A DNA stretch of 64,000 nucleotides from Liolophura sinensis (taxonomy: Eukaryota > Mollusca > Polyplacophora > Chitonida > Chitonidae), in NCBI RefSeq assembly GCF_032854445.1, contig NC_088296.1:21505853-21569852 (forward strand), read 5' to 3'. Each line of letters opens with the position of its first letter. Within the stretch, counting starts at the first letter, position 1. The position numbers and the translations under genes were made by a program. Positions 24,721-36,984 of the stretch are shown here, one piece after another. The notes below the pieces were generated by a model that worked only from the letters and a program-made list of their open reading frames with translations, had not been told where the DNA came from and did not search any database.

Positions 24721-24969
24721 AAGTATCGTGAAGTATAAGTTTACATTTGAATCGCACGATCCGACATTTGGTTGGCCAGGGACAAATCACTTGGACAGTT
24801 TATCAAATAAAATGGACACTAGTTTTTCTATTATCAAATATTTTTCTCGTCCTACAATATGCTCCAAAAAGCTTTCATGAATTTGTGTTCTAGAAATAAA
24901 AAGAAATCTGTTTAGAGGATTATAATGGCTTGTATCTACCTGCCAACACAGTCCCAGTGTTTAATGACA

Positions 24970-25050
24970 CTGCGGGAATGTCTATCAAACTGTGGGAATG
25001 TCTCTCAAGCTGTGGGAATGTCTCTCAAGCTGTGGGAATGTCTCTCAAGG
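24970..25050. repeat. 20-bp tandem repeat, uninterrupted
   Basis: CTGTGGGAATGTCTCTCAAG and variants repeat four times. This is the empty-site counterpart of 40670-41105. Confidence 0.85.
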
Positions 25051-26722
25051 AAGCCGAAACAATATGCAGACTTAATCTCTACGACGTCGAATACTGACAG
25101 CATAATCTTTGGTATACGTTTGGGTCCTTAAGGCCGGCGTAACATGAAGAACTCTTTGAGAAATAGACCCCATGTCGACCAGACACCAGACATAACAAGT
25201 CAGACAGGTCACAGTATACTGACATTTCTTCAGTAGAATGCAAAGTGGGAAGAGACCCACGATCCCGAAAACTTACATTAAGCATTTGGACGTCTTTGTG
25301 ACAAACCTTTTGCACGGCACACACATAGATATTTGTTAGAAAACTGATATAAAACAGTGGCAATGATTGCTTCAGTCCATGGTACTCACAGCCGTTGATT
25401 TTCTGGTCTGGTCAGAATCTATAATCGTTCTGTATAAACACAACGTTGTATCTCACCAGTATAAAACATTGACAAAATCTAGAGACAAAAATCGGAGAAC
25501 TTCTTAAAATACGGCTGAGTAAGTTTATTTCTGTAACATTTGATGCTACATTATAAAAAAAAAATTGCTCAGCTGCATTTGCTCTAAATGATACAGTGTT
25601 TGATGCTGACCAGTGTTTCCAACCAACTATGATTAAAGCAAACAATGCTGCATTTTGGTTTAGAGGGTACAAGACAAGATAAAGCAAATAACGCTACTTG
25701 TACAGAGGGTCTAGCGCCTCAAACATTTGAATGGATAATAGAAGTTTAGCGCCACATTGTCATGTCGTGGCGAGTACAAGATTTGATGTTACTTAAACTA
25801 TTAAATGAAACCATGCTATGCTTAAATAAATAAATGGTACAGAGCAACATTACATGAGGTCTTGACTAAACAATATTTGATGCTATACACAATTAATAAC
25901 ACTGAACGGCACTAAAATGTGGCCCATACAATGGGGGAGGCTCGAGTTCAAGCTCTTTTATCGTTAAAGGTAAAAAATGTCCTTATGTATCATGTGACCT
26001 GTCAAACACCTTAGGCAACTCTGGCAGGATCACATTTACTTTAACATGGGCGTTCGCAGAAAGGTTCGCAAATGGTATTTAGAAAAGACAAAAAATGGAG
26101 AAAATTGAGGAGCTGAACATTTGTGAACTTAAGAAGGAAAGGAAAAACGTGTCATTTGTGCCTGTGGAACACAGTGGTAGAAGTAATAGGTAAATGTATG
26201 TCTACAAAGGTTGTCTAACACTTTTCACAAGTCACATGACACAGAAGGACTGTTTTACCCCCAAAGGCTAAAAAATACAAACTCCATACGCCCTGTTCAT
26301 ACTACGACATGAAATCCAACGTGGATAGAAAAGTATTAAGTAAGCCAAAACGTGGTACATTTTGTCAGCTTGTCGAAATTACAAACAGGTTTTGTTGGGG
26401 GTGGGGATGAAGGTATGCTTCACTTGGTGTAAATGTTTACGATAGGGATTTAATGGGAAGTATCCCAGAACAAAAGGCGCCGATCCAGGGGACACGAAGA
26501 TTCCAGGGGTTCTTAAACCCTATCAGATGAGACCCATGCCAAAATACAAGTAAAACAACTTTAAAAAAGTCGTAATTTTATGAACTTAATTATGGGAGTG
26601 GGGAGTGAAGATACTCAGTCCTGTCTCCACCACTCCCCTCCCCCCACCCCACCCTTTCTCCCTCTGTTCTCTTCCCTCACCCCTCAAGTCCGCGGCCCCT
26701 GTGCAGATGAGTCTTGTCCTCT
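25051..26722. other. Duplicated intergenic DNA 3' of collagen-like gene A
   Basis: Colinear with 41105-42793 at high identity. Runs of pyrimidines at 26620-26690 become a purine/G-rich stretch just after the stop codon in the transcript sense. No further exons recognised. Confidence 0.6.
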
Positions 26723-29700
26723 CTAAGGAAACCCTCTCCGTCCAGGGACGCTGTCCAAGGGTTTATCGGATTCGCCGCGTGGTCCCGGTTCTCCAATATG
26801 GCCTGGACGACCGTTAAGCCCAGGTTTGCCAAAATCACCACGGCCCCCAATTCCTTCAAAAGGGCACTTCCGGCAGGGTTTTTTTGTCTCCTGACACAGG
26901 CATATGCCCTGAAGGGTAAAACAAATTTCATTTTCTTCACGACAGTTCCATCAGAGTGGGAATCCTCGGACATTTCCAGAATAAAGCCAGTAGACCCTTG
27001 GTAGAAATAAGGCGTAAGGCTATGTACTAATTAAGTTTTATCGAAGCTTTAACCGCATCACTCACAAAGATGGATTAGGTTTTGAGCTAAAAGAGAATTT
27101 TTAATGTTTTCTTTGTCACTTGTTATAGGAACCATAAATGGACCTAATATCAGTGCATTGTTTCCAGTTCATTTTTGCTAAGCTGCAATATACATTGTCC
27201 CTGCTTTCGGGGTAATAAAAAGCAGAAAATTTGACTTTACATGTACGTTAGTGTATGCATGTGTCTGTAAGACATTACCCCAATCCCATGGGCTTCAAAA
27301 TGACATACATACACAGCAACATTGTCCTACACACGGTATTATGTGCAGTATATACAGGCCCAACTGAGCAGAAAGACCACAAGAGAAAGGCTCTGCAAGA
27401 GGATAGGGTTGTTGCTTTTTGTTCTTATTACTTGGGGTGCGGTACTTCCTGGTCTTGATCGTAGGGGGAGTTTTAACTCTACATGAATCTCCTCTCCCAC
27501 ATTCTCGCTACAGCGGCCTACCAGGGAACATTCTGCATTCTTCTCTGAAGGGTTGACCCTGGTATATTTGATGAGTTTTACCAGTGAAGTGCGAGAGCGA
27601 AGGAGATACTATGACCAATGAGTATGTCTCTCTTTAAAGTGCACCACCGACAACACAAATGTGTCCTAAGTGGAGGTTTGTGCTCACAGGCGGGATGTCC
27701 CGGATTTCTTTCCGAAACGGTTTTAACAGCTTCTGGCCGGAACCAGAAGTTGTTTCTCTTCCTCATTCAGGAAATATCCCAGGTGAGTTTCACGTGATAC
27801 ATTTTTATCTGACAGTCGTCCCGTCGCCGATCACATATTAGGTACAAGTTGTTACTCTCCGTCAGATTAAACAGAACCTATTATCTATGAGGGCATTTCT
27901 CTTGAAATAATCAGGATGTCAGTGACGCCTCAGCCTTGAAGTCAGGCCAATGCGACCGTAACATTCTGAATTAGGAAACGTCTATATAACTGAATTGTCC
28001 TCGAAATACTATATCGATGTAAGAGTCAGTTGTGGCCTGGGCAGATCTGCACACTCGTTTGGGTATCCCCAGGGATCTGTCCGGTTTCCTCCCACCATAG
28101 TTTTTGGCCGCTGTTGTATAAGTGAAATATTTTTGAATGCGGCGTAAAAATACCAAACAAATAAATAGTGAATAAGATATGTCGGTGTGCAGAGCTTAGT
28201 GTCTTGTAGCATTGAGACAAGGCAATAGGCAATATCTCATAAACTGAATAACTGATTGTGAGGAAAGCCGACGTTGTCTGAGTGATACAAGAATGGATTC
28301 TGCTATTGAAGTGGATTGTTGTGTTAAATATAATACACAAACTCGATCAATTCAACAAAAATGCTCTGTTAGTTTAACAGGGTATTATGTTGAATATAAC
28401 AGATTACTGAATTCGAATAACAGAATACATCCCAGCATCACTCAGAGAACAGACTTTCTGTTAAAATCAATGGATTAATATTTTGTTGGCCACATAAAGT
28501 CAAAGGTACATAATCTATTTTGAGTTCACAATTTAATTATGTTGTACAGAGTATTCTGTTCCACACATAATTTATTAGCATTTGTTGCGGGCGAGTGAAG
28601 TGCCCGGATGTGCGTGGTGTCGAACGTTTTCCCAGCAAGATTTTGCACCTTTGCGCCTAGTACATTTGACAAGGTTGAGATATATCTCCACTTGGTTGTC
28701 TGCTTCTCTTTGCACGAACTTCCTACTAATATAAATATGCACTGTCTTATTCTGTGGTGGTTTGTTTTGGACGTTGTTTTGTCAAAAGGGTTTCACGAAA
28801 ATTGCCTTGGAGCGTCTATTCTGGTTGACAACAGATATAGGCCTACGAATGTCTGTTTCGACGCTTACATTACCGCGGACGTTGCGACTCCTGCGTAATT
28901 CTGGTCTCAGACCTTTCAAGCATTACATATGTTTCCTTTGATATTCTTGGTAAATTGTAAATGATGACGCTCGTCATGTTTGCGAAATAACAAAATTCGA
29001 TGAAAACAAAGCCTCTTGAGTAATTCTTGGTCAGTGACGTCCAATAAATTTGCAGTTAACTCCCATGCACATTCTGCTGAATAGACGTGCAAATTGCTAT
29101 TGGCCTTTACATGAACAATTAGAATAAAACTTTAGCTTAGGTAAACTAAAAGAGGACTGGCGTCGCTGTTCTGGATTTAATATCTATGTGGTAGGGATAT
29201 TATTTTTTTTTCAGTTATAAGATGTTTTACACCGTAAAAGGGGACTGAGCCCAGGAGCAAGCCACCATCAGCTGAGAGACCGTCCCAAGAGTGTGAGCTC
29301 CATGCCTTTGCCTTATTTTATAGGCCTATATGTTAAACTTGGGAGACCTTAAATTCAAAGTAGTAACAGTTTTATTTATATATTTGACTGATGTTTTATG
29401 CCATACTCAAGAATATTTTACTTATATGACGGCGGCCAGCATTATGGTGGGAGGAAACTGGACAGAGCGCGGAGTAAACCTACGACCTTCCACAGGTTGA
29501 TGGCAATCCTTCTCGCACAGTTTTAGAAGCTTCGATATATAATTTTACCATAATATTACCTGGTCTCCCTTGTAGCCCTTTCTTCCCTTTGCACCTGGGT
29601 TTCCTCGATACCCTTTTATTGGATACAAATCTGCAAGTTGTCAGAAAATATTTTGGAATCATAAACGCAAAATATTGACATAATTTTTCAGCTAAACGTC

Positions 29701-32700
29701 ATTGGTCATTTTCAAAAGTTTCTCTTCTAAATATACATAACAAAATCATCTTATGGTTCTATTGCTTAAGCAATGCAATTTCTGAATTAAATCACACAAT
29801 GGCGTTCCGTGAGAATATACAACAATGAGAAAACATGGAGAATAAAATAACAACAGTTAGATCAAACGCAGTAAAACTGTTGACTTTTGTTTCTGACCAT
29901 TGTTTAAGCAGGATAGATGTAGTTTAGCAGTAAAAATTTGTGTTATTTCTACAATTATTGTATTGTACTTTTTTTTCTCGTTTGGCCTTAATTTTGATAT
30001 ACACTTGCAGACTAGCGAAAAGGAAAGAAAAATAAATAGTTGATTAACGGTAAAACCTTCATTATCTACAAAGAGTTTGAAAACTCTGCTCACTGAATAT
30101 TTTCTGCTTCCATTTAAAGGAAGGTCATTTTTCAGTGCTGATAAACACCAATGGTTGGATTCAACACATCCAACGTTTCACCACCCTTTCTCGTAACAAC
30201 GTTACTTTTCATTCCCCGTCGAATTCAATTGTGACGTCATGACGTCAAAGAAAGTTTTAACATTTGTAACTAATGTGTGGGGCATCCGTTTGAACTACTT
30301 GCAACAACACTGCTTACGATTGGTCACTTGCGTGTTCTCGATTGGCAATTTGGAAAGGTCTGTCAATTAGTCAGTGAGTGAGTTAGGCAGGTAATCAGTT
30401 AATTACTCCGTCCGTCCGTCAGTCAGTCTCGCAGTCAGTCAATCGCGTAATCAGTTAATCACTTCGTCCATCAGTCAGACAGTCAGTCAGTTAACTAGTC
30501 AATCAATCAATCAGTCAACCAAAGCGCTGACAAATATATTGTCCCGGTCTTGTACATGGTTCTATAAAGTTTAGCCTGAAGTCACTTACACGCTGGGGGT
30601 CCCGGGATACAGGGGTCACCCCGTCGACCCTTCATCCCCACGGGCCCGTCCTGACCTGAAACGGAAAAAACAAACATTTAAACCTATCAACCTCGATGAC
30701 GCGGGAAAGCCGTGAGGTCAAAGGCCAGTTGCAAAGTACCCGTTCATACATCTATTCTTTTTTTTTAATTGGAATTTTACAACATTCTCCAAAATGCTTT
30801 ACGTGTACATATTCAGTTGCGGTCCAGTTTACAAATGGAATGCATGATTATGGCTTTATACTTTTGTGAAAATATGGAAAATCTTAGTGAGACCATTTAT
30901 ATATATGCAAACTCAGGAGACCACTTTGGTGGCTTAATGTCTAGAGCGTCCGCCTCGAGGTCGGGAAACCTAGGATCAAACCTGTGTCGAGTCAGAAAGT
31001 TAAAAATGACACTTGTTGCTACCTCGCTAGATTCCCATCACTGAGAGGTTAGAGCAAGGAAACATGAATGGTTGGCCTGGTGTCAGTATTATGTGACAGA
31101 GCTAGGTGACATGCCAGGTGTCATCGGCATGACAATTCAGTGGCGGTAGTCTTTTGTAGCATGGACTCGCTCGCCACAAGAAGACAGATTATATGTACAG
31201 ACATCTAGTGACCCCTCGTCGTCATACAATTGACAATTTGTTATTTACGACGTGAAACCACAAGCAAACATTCGCACACACATAAAGTCAGTTAGGGGAA
31301 ATAAATGTAAAACTATATATTATCTAATTGTAAATTGATCTTTATGTGTACTCTCCGACCATTTGTAAGGCGTTGGTGAGGAGGGGCCGTCGCTTAATCT
31401 CCGTTTAGTTTGCATATTCCTGGAATCATGTATCTACTTACCATTGGGCCCAACGGGTCCTGGGTCACCGGGTTTTCCAGGCGGACCCTTAGGCCCAGAA
31501 GAGCACTGGTTTGATCCAAACAGGCCTATAAGAGGATACTTGGAAGATGTACATCGGAAACTAAGGACATGTCACACTGTTAAAAACACATGTACTAACC
31601 TCTTTCTGCCATGATAAGGATAAAAAATACAAGGTAAATAATTTATTGAAGTACAAAAGATCTTTAATTAGAATTAACTAAGAAAAATGATTGAGTTAAT
31701 TTTGCACATATTTCCTTGCGCACATAAAGGATAAATTCAAAATAGCAGCAACAAAGATGATCTAACTATCATGGCCTCTAGTTAAGCAAATTACACGTTA
31801 AATACAGGTTGTGAAGAATTTTCCGAACAGTAGAGAAACAGGCGGACAGACACACACACATATATATATATATATATACATGCAGACAGACCGACCAGCC
31901 GGCTGACCGACAAACAGTCAGACAAACATATATATACACATGTTGATGGGCCGACTAGCCGGCTGACCGACAAACAGACAGACAAACACACATATACACA
32001 TGCAGATAGACCGACCAGCCGGCTGGCCGACAAACAGACAGACAAACACACATATACACATGGAGATAGACTGACCAGTCGGCTGACCGACAAACAGACA
32101 GACACACACGCATATACACATGTTGATGGGCCGACTAGCCGGCTGACCGACAAACAGACAGACAAACACACATATACACATGCAGATAGACCGACCAGCC
32201 GGCTGGCCGACAAACAGACAGACAAACACCCATATACACATGGAGATAGACTGACCAGTCGGCTGACCGACAAACAGACAGACACACACGCATATACACA
32301 TGTTGATGGACCAAGTAGCCTGCTGACCGACAAACAGACAGACAAACACGCATATACACATGTTGATGGACCGACTAGCCGGCTGACCGACAAACAGACA
32401 GAGAAACACACATATACACAGGCAGATAGACCGACCAGTCGGCTGACCGACAAACAGACAGACAAACACATATATACACATGGAGATAGACCGACCAGCC
32501 GGCTGACCGACAAACAGACAGACACACACGCATATACACATGTTGATGGACCAAGTAGCCTGCTAACCGACAAACAGACAAACATACATATACACATGTT
32601 GATGGACCGACCAGCCGGCTGACCGACAAACAGACAGACAAACACACATATGCACATGTTGATGGACCAAGTAGCCTGCTGACCGACAAACAGACAGACA

Positions 32701-33733
32701 AACACACATATACCGGCGTTGATGGACTGACTAGTCGGCTGACCGATAAACATGCAGACAAACACATATATACACATGGAGATAGACCGACCAGCCGGCT
32801 GACTGACAAACAGACAGACACACATATACAACATGCAGATAAACCGACCAACAGGATGTCCGACAAACAGACAGACAGACATATAGATATATAGACAGAC
32901 AGGCAGACCGACAGGCCAATACACACAGATAGACAGACAGGTAGGGGTGAGAGAGACACATGTAGGCCTTGAAGCTGACTAATGTTGAAAAGAAAACACA
33001 TTACCGCTTGGAGTTCTCAGTTGTTTCACTGTGGTCAGCTGCTCAAAGAGCCTCTTCTCAAGTTTTTGAATTTTTTGCAAGACTTTGGAGACGTCTGAGA
33101 CAGAATATTTATTTATTTATTTGCTTTGATTGGTGTTTTACGCCGTTCTCAAGAATATTTCACCCGTACGACAGCGGCCAGCATTATGGTGGGAGGAAAT
33201 CGGACAGAGCCTGGGGGAAACCCTCGACCATCCGCAGACAGACCTGCTGGTAGACCTTTCCACGTCCAGTCGGGGAGGAAGCCAGCATGAGGTGGACTTC
33301 AATCTACAGCAACTGCATTGGTGAGAGGCTCCTGGGTCATAACGCTGCGTTAGCGCTCTAACCAACTAAGCCAAGGAGGCCCGACCACCCCCCCCCCACC
33401 CCCCCCCCCCCTCCGAAACAGAATAAGGTATTATTACTTATATCATACTGCATATCCCTTTATTCAACGCCTAATTCAGTGAACCGATTTACGACCCAAG
33501 CCTACTAACCTGACAAGTTAGGTTACAAGCTTCGGAAATTCCCCATCATTTAACAATCATTCGATCAGTAAAATAATCAATCGACTGAATCAACAGGTCA
33601 TTTTGAGTGAATGAGTGTCCTTACCGTCCGGCGGGCATTCGGCACCAGTGTCAGTCAACTGACTCACTACGAATAAAAATAACAAGATAGTGGCGTGAAG
33701 TGATGACCCCATCTTCATAATCTCGTTTCCCAT
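26723..33733 (-). CDS. Short secreted collagen-like protein, paralogue A (six exons, 201 aa)
   Basis: Exons in reading order: 33733-33625, 33094-33005, 31525-31442, 30655-30590, 29630-29560, 26908-26723; they total 606 nt with every phase matching (1,1,1,1,0) and canonical splice sites. Residues 1-31 are a signal peptide (core ATILLFLFVVS), then ECPPD. Residues 38-62 form a heptad coiled coil (V38, V41, I45, L48, L52, V59, L62), a likely trimerising stalk. Gly-X-Y runs cover about 77-109, 123-141 and 164-185; a Cys stands at 110 where Gly is expected. Between the last two runs is a cysteine cluster CLCQETKKPCRKC. The protein ends PGRRGFP. It should be exported and trimeric; no head domain (C1q, CTLD, fibrinogen) is present. 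Intron 2 carries a satellite array, and a SINE lies 13 bp before the exon-2 acceptor. Start chosen as the first Met of exon 1; Met6 or Met8 are alternatives. Confidence 0.85.
28024..28170 (+). mobile_element. SINE family 1 fragment in collagen-gene A
   Basis: GTTTGGGTATCCCCAGGGAT to GTGAAATATTTTTGAATGCG; counterpart at 44110-44265. Confidence 0.75.
28330..28480. repeat. Palindrome-rich dispersed repeat, diverged copy 3
   Basis: CTCTGTTAGTTTAACAGGG, TGTTGAATATAACAGATTAC and GACTTTCTGTTAAAATC show the same motif grammar. Lies in collagen-gene A intron 5. Confidence 0.55.
29373..29515 (-). mobile_element. SINE family 1 fragment next to collagen exon 5
   Basis: TTTGACTGATGTTTTATGCC, TCAAGAATATTTTACTTATA, GGCGGCCAGCATTATGGTGG. 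About 45 bp downstream of the exon-5 donor. Confidence 0.75.
30125..30360. repeat. Dispersed repeat with paired CRE-like sites, collagen-gene A intron 4
   Basis: Contains TGACGTCATGACGTCA at 30232-30247; related to 9050-9340 (inverted) and duplicated at 44640-44815. Confidence 0.55.
30365..30530. repeat. GTCA / ATCA microsatellite-like tract
   Basis: Degenerate tetranucleotide repeats (AGTCAGTCAGTTAACTAGTC, AATCAATCAATCAGTCAACC) in collagen-gene A intron 4. Confidence 0.85.
30930..31250 (+). mobile_element. SINE family 3 copy in collagen-gene A intron 3
   Basis: tRNA-like head CTAGAGCGTCCGCCTCGAGG and CTAGGATCAAACCTGTGTCG; 3' end CGTCATACAATTGACAATTT then ACGACGTGAAACC. The second duplicated unit retains only a remnant near 45245-45290. 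Confidence 0.7.
31838..32945. repeat. 60-bp satellite array with 180-bp higher-order period, collagen-gene A intron 2
   Basis: Units share GACCAGCCGGCTGACCGAC and ACAAACAGACAGACAAAC. From 31921 to 32580 the period is exactly 60 bp, and three unit types (TGTTGATGG, TGCAGATAG, TGGAGATAG) follow each other in order. Long open frames across it result from the period being divisible by three. Confidence 0.93.
33108..33414 (-). mobile_element. SINE family 1 adjoining the exon-2 acceptor of collagen-like gene A
   Basis: Full minus-strand copy (TTTATTTATTTATTTGC ... GCCAAGGAGGCC plus a C tract). ACAGAATA flanks both ends (33100-33107, 33418-33425). Unit 2 has an empty site at 48240-48255. Confidence 0.88.
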
Positions 33734-33884
33734 TGTCTTCGTAAGCAATTGATCACATTCGGAACTCCCGGTGGGTGATTAAGGCTCCGAGATTGAAACA
33801 TAAACTCGGAGACAAATGTGCGCCATGTTGATGATAACGCAAACATGTAGTAGAAGGAGTTTCAGATACCATATATCTTATAGC

Positions 33885-34110
33885 AAATGAGCCGCTCTCT
33901 GCATTCGCTTTACATCACTGCCCAATTTTGTTCATAAATCTTGAACAACGCCAAGTTCACCAAGGTCACCCTAATAAGGCAGATTGTGATGTCAGAAAAC
34001 ACGAAAAGCTCTGTCTCTAATAATACATTATACGCATATGTTTACTTTAACCAAGGTAAAACATGATTCTGAGGTAAACCTGAAACAATTTGTTTGATGA
34101 ATGCTGATTA
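33885..34110. repeat. Dispersed repeat upstream of collagen-like gene A
   Basis: AATCTTGAACAACGCCAAG through TGATGAATGCTGATTAAATA, related to 1625-1850 and, as part of the segmental duplication, to 48700-48935. It lies about 150-380 bp 5' of the start codon. Confidence 0.6.
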
Positions 34111-34944
34111 AATAGTTCCGCGCGTGGACACCTGCAGGTGAGGCTAAATCTTACCAAGTTTATGTACGTCTCACGGGCTCCACAGGTAAAGTGAGCGGCA
34201 CATGCGATGTTGGGAGTATGTTAAGACACAAGCAAAAAAGTCAGATATATTTCTATGATTTAATACCTTTTAGCCTTGTACAGCTGATTATTCCTCGGTT
34301 TAGACTGGTGCGAGGTGGATGTTTTACAAACACGTTGTATTGTTTATTTCCTTGACAATATTTGAAACCATAGTTTTATTCTCAGATTTTGAAAATAGAC
34401 AAGCCTTCAGTTTTATTGGTGCTTCATATAAGTTACTGCTAGGAACACTATTCCACTAATTAGTCCAGAACCATTTTACCCTTGACGTCAATGGATACGA
34501 TTACATGACCTTATTGGTTCAAAACAAATCGTCCGAACAACGACTTCGAGGGTCTCTACGGAGGGGGACGGGTTAAATAATATGTACAATATGTACAACT
34601 TATACCTTAGACAACCTAATTACATAACTTTATTTTAAATAGCAGAAGAGTTTAGCAGTAATTACATCATCCTATCGTGTCAAATCATAGACAATGTATT
34701 TCATCTAAATATATAAAAGCTTTGCCCTAACTAAAAGGTTTTCTGAAGTTTTGTGAAACTGGACCCTTGTCTCGAACCTCAGCACTCGAGCGCTACTCTA
34801 ACCGAGTGAAGGAACAGCTGAGAAGGTGACGTTGTCGACAAATGTAACTCGATCGTATGATTCACTGACATGCTGCCAATGTCAGCTGTCACCCGGAAGA
34901 TCATGCTGAAATAGAATCCACCCATACAGTTTACATTGCCTTAC

Positions 34945-35205
34945 ACAGGGGCCTCCGTGAACGATGTGGATAGCACGCCAGCGTGGCTTAATGAACCGGC
35001 AGCCTCTCACCAGTGCGATCGCTGTGATCTCAAGTGGAGCTCATGCTGGCTTCGTCTCCGTCTGTACGTGGGAAGATCATTTAGCAACCTGCGGATGGTC
35101 TTGGATTTTGCCCGGGTTTCCTTCCAGATAATGCTGATCATCATCGTAAAAGTCAACTATTTTTGACTACGGCGTAAAACACCAATCAAATAAATAAATA
35201 AATAT
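34945..35205 (+). mobile_element. SINE family 1 copy
   Basis: GGGCCTCCGTGAACGATGTG, CGCTGTGATCTCAAGTGGAG and GGCGTAAAACACCAATCAAA with AAATAAATAAATA tail. Confidence 0.85.
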
Positions 35206-35212
35206 TTGCTAA

Positions 35213-35340
35213 CACAACGGCATCCGTGGCCTACCGGCTAGTGTGTTAATGTAGGATGATTTCTCTGGCTTTTGTGTGGTTTCCTCGTTTATAAGTGAAA
35301 TATTCTTGAGTTCGGCGTAAGACACCAGTCACATAAATTT
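35213..35340 (+). mobile_element. SINE family 1, internally deleted
   Basis: GCATCCGTGGCCTACCGGCT head joined almost directly to TATAAGTGAAATATTCTTGA tail. Confidence 0.75.
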
Positions 35341-35495
35341 ATTTCCTTATATAGAGTGGGTTAGTGGTTACACACGCCTTTCTTTCAATCGTTGGAACAC
35401 ACGTGGTGTGGGTTCAAACCCAGCTTTAGAAAGAGATTTTGTCCACTCTCGGGATTTTGTTGACAATAAGTAGTCGACAACGCTCTTGTTCGTGG

Positions 35496-35496
<1 letters not shown>

Positions 35497-35562
<66 letters not shown>
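35497..35562. repeat. TA dinucleotide tract
   Basis: Pure TATA run of about 65 bp between SINE fragments. Confidence 0.97.
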
Positions 35563-35566
<4 letters not shown>

Positions 35567-36754
35567 TATTCATTTCCGTTTTTATGCTTGTTTATTAGTA
35601 TCATTGTGTAACAGAGGCATCAAAGTTTCAATCTAGGTATATATTTATGGCGGGAAATGGTACGCTTGCACGCGAGACAAAAGTAGTGAATAGTCCTATT
35701 TCACTGGCATATGACTTGATGGGTTTGACCACAATATATCAGTTTCTCATCGCTCAGCACCTATTTGGAATTTGTGTGGAGTTGTCTCAGGGGACGACGA
35801 TTATCATGGCCGGAACTTTCGGGGCTCATATTTATATGACTGGTATTTACTCCATACTCAATTTTTTTTTTCACTTTAACAACAGCAGCTTCGGGGCTTG
35901 AAGATTTAGAGACAGTGCTTTGAGGCCGAACATTTAGATGAAAGTGAATGGAAAATACGTTTTGGTCCGTGGCCTCTTAACAGCAGAGATGCTATATGAC
36001 GGGGTATTCGTGATATCAACTGTACAATGGTGCTAATATCCGTATAGCTGTGACACTATAACAGCTGCCGGGTTAATGTAGGATATTAAGTAGAATCCAT
36101 TTCTCCCTGACGAACTTCCAGTTTCTTTGTTTGCCTGAAATGACTAGTATGTACACTAAATAAATATCGTCTAAATAATGCCAGAATGTATTGTGTTATA
36201 ATAACGCAATAATTTCAATACATATTCAATAGAATATTCAACATAGTATCTTGTGAATCTAATAGAATCTTTATGTTGAATTAATAGTATATGCTTGTTA
36301 TACATTACGTATAATTTGCTGCAACAAGAGAATAAACCACATCATCAGTCAAACAATATACGTCTGTTAGTGTAAGATGGCAGCACAACGTTAAGTAAAC
36401 CATACCATGTCAAACATTTTGTAACAAACTTCACAACACGCAGTCAGGTCATTCCTACAGGGTGATGAGTAAAAAATGACGTGGCTATTTGGCTATCTTT
36501 TAACATAAAACTTCTGGAAAATACAATTATTTTTGCAATAACGTTGGCACACAAACCAACCAAGAACATTTAAGAATGATCTGATCTTGCTTAATGAGTT
36601 TTCTATATTCTGTTGGCACACAAATCCTACCGTGCCATAAAGCGACGACGTCATGTGACAGTGGGACGTTGTCGTAACACCCCATCTCGAAATCTGCGTA
36701 CTGGCATAAAGAAGACGCCAGTCATGCAGCTGTTGCTACATAGTATATAAAAAT

Positions 36755-36950
36755 ATTTATTTCTTTATTTGTTTATTTCTTTATTTATTTGGTGTTTTAG
36801 CCCGTACACAAGAATATTTCACTTTTTTCACGAAGGCAACCGGCATTATGGTGGAAGGACACCGAGCAAGGCTCCAGGGAAACCCAAGACCATCCTCAAG
36901 TTGATGGGAGACCTTCCCACACACAGTCGGAGGGGAATCCAGCATGGGTA
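36755..36950 (-). mobile_element. SINE family 1 fragment
   Basis: TTTATTTATTTGGTGTTTTA, CAAGAATATTTCACTT, CCGGCATTATGGTGGAAGG. Confidence 0.8.
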
Positions 36951-36984
36951 GACGTTTTAGTACAAGTATATATTACATAGAAAA

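Larger units (their letters stand above)
24240..34403. repeat. Tandem segmental duplication, unit 1
   Basis: Colinear with 39955-49230 over its length, from GAAGAATCAGG at the left to GAGATTTTGAAAATAGACAAG-like sequence at the right, including all six collagen-gene exons, introns and flanks. Units differ by SINE insertions, array length and small indels. Confidence 0.92.
34404..36984. other. Spacer between duplicated unit 1 and the SDR-derived block
   Basis: Holds SINE copies, the TA tract, and AT-rich sequence at 36180-36300 with AATAGAATATTCAACAT motifs reminiscent of the palindrome-rich repeat. No gene seen. Confidence 0.5.

Noticed and set aside
31791-33001. Long minus-strand open frames (up to 377 aa) of repeated [15 protein letters not shown]-like peptides
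   Set aside because: They arise from a 60-bp satellite whose period is divisible by three, so several frames stay open at once; they lie inside an intron and lack splice or start context.
36190-36300. AATAGAATATTCAACAT-rich stretch as a fourth copy of the palindromic repeat
   Set aside because: Motifs are similar in style, but no extended alignment with the three accepted copies could be seen by eye.
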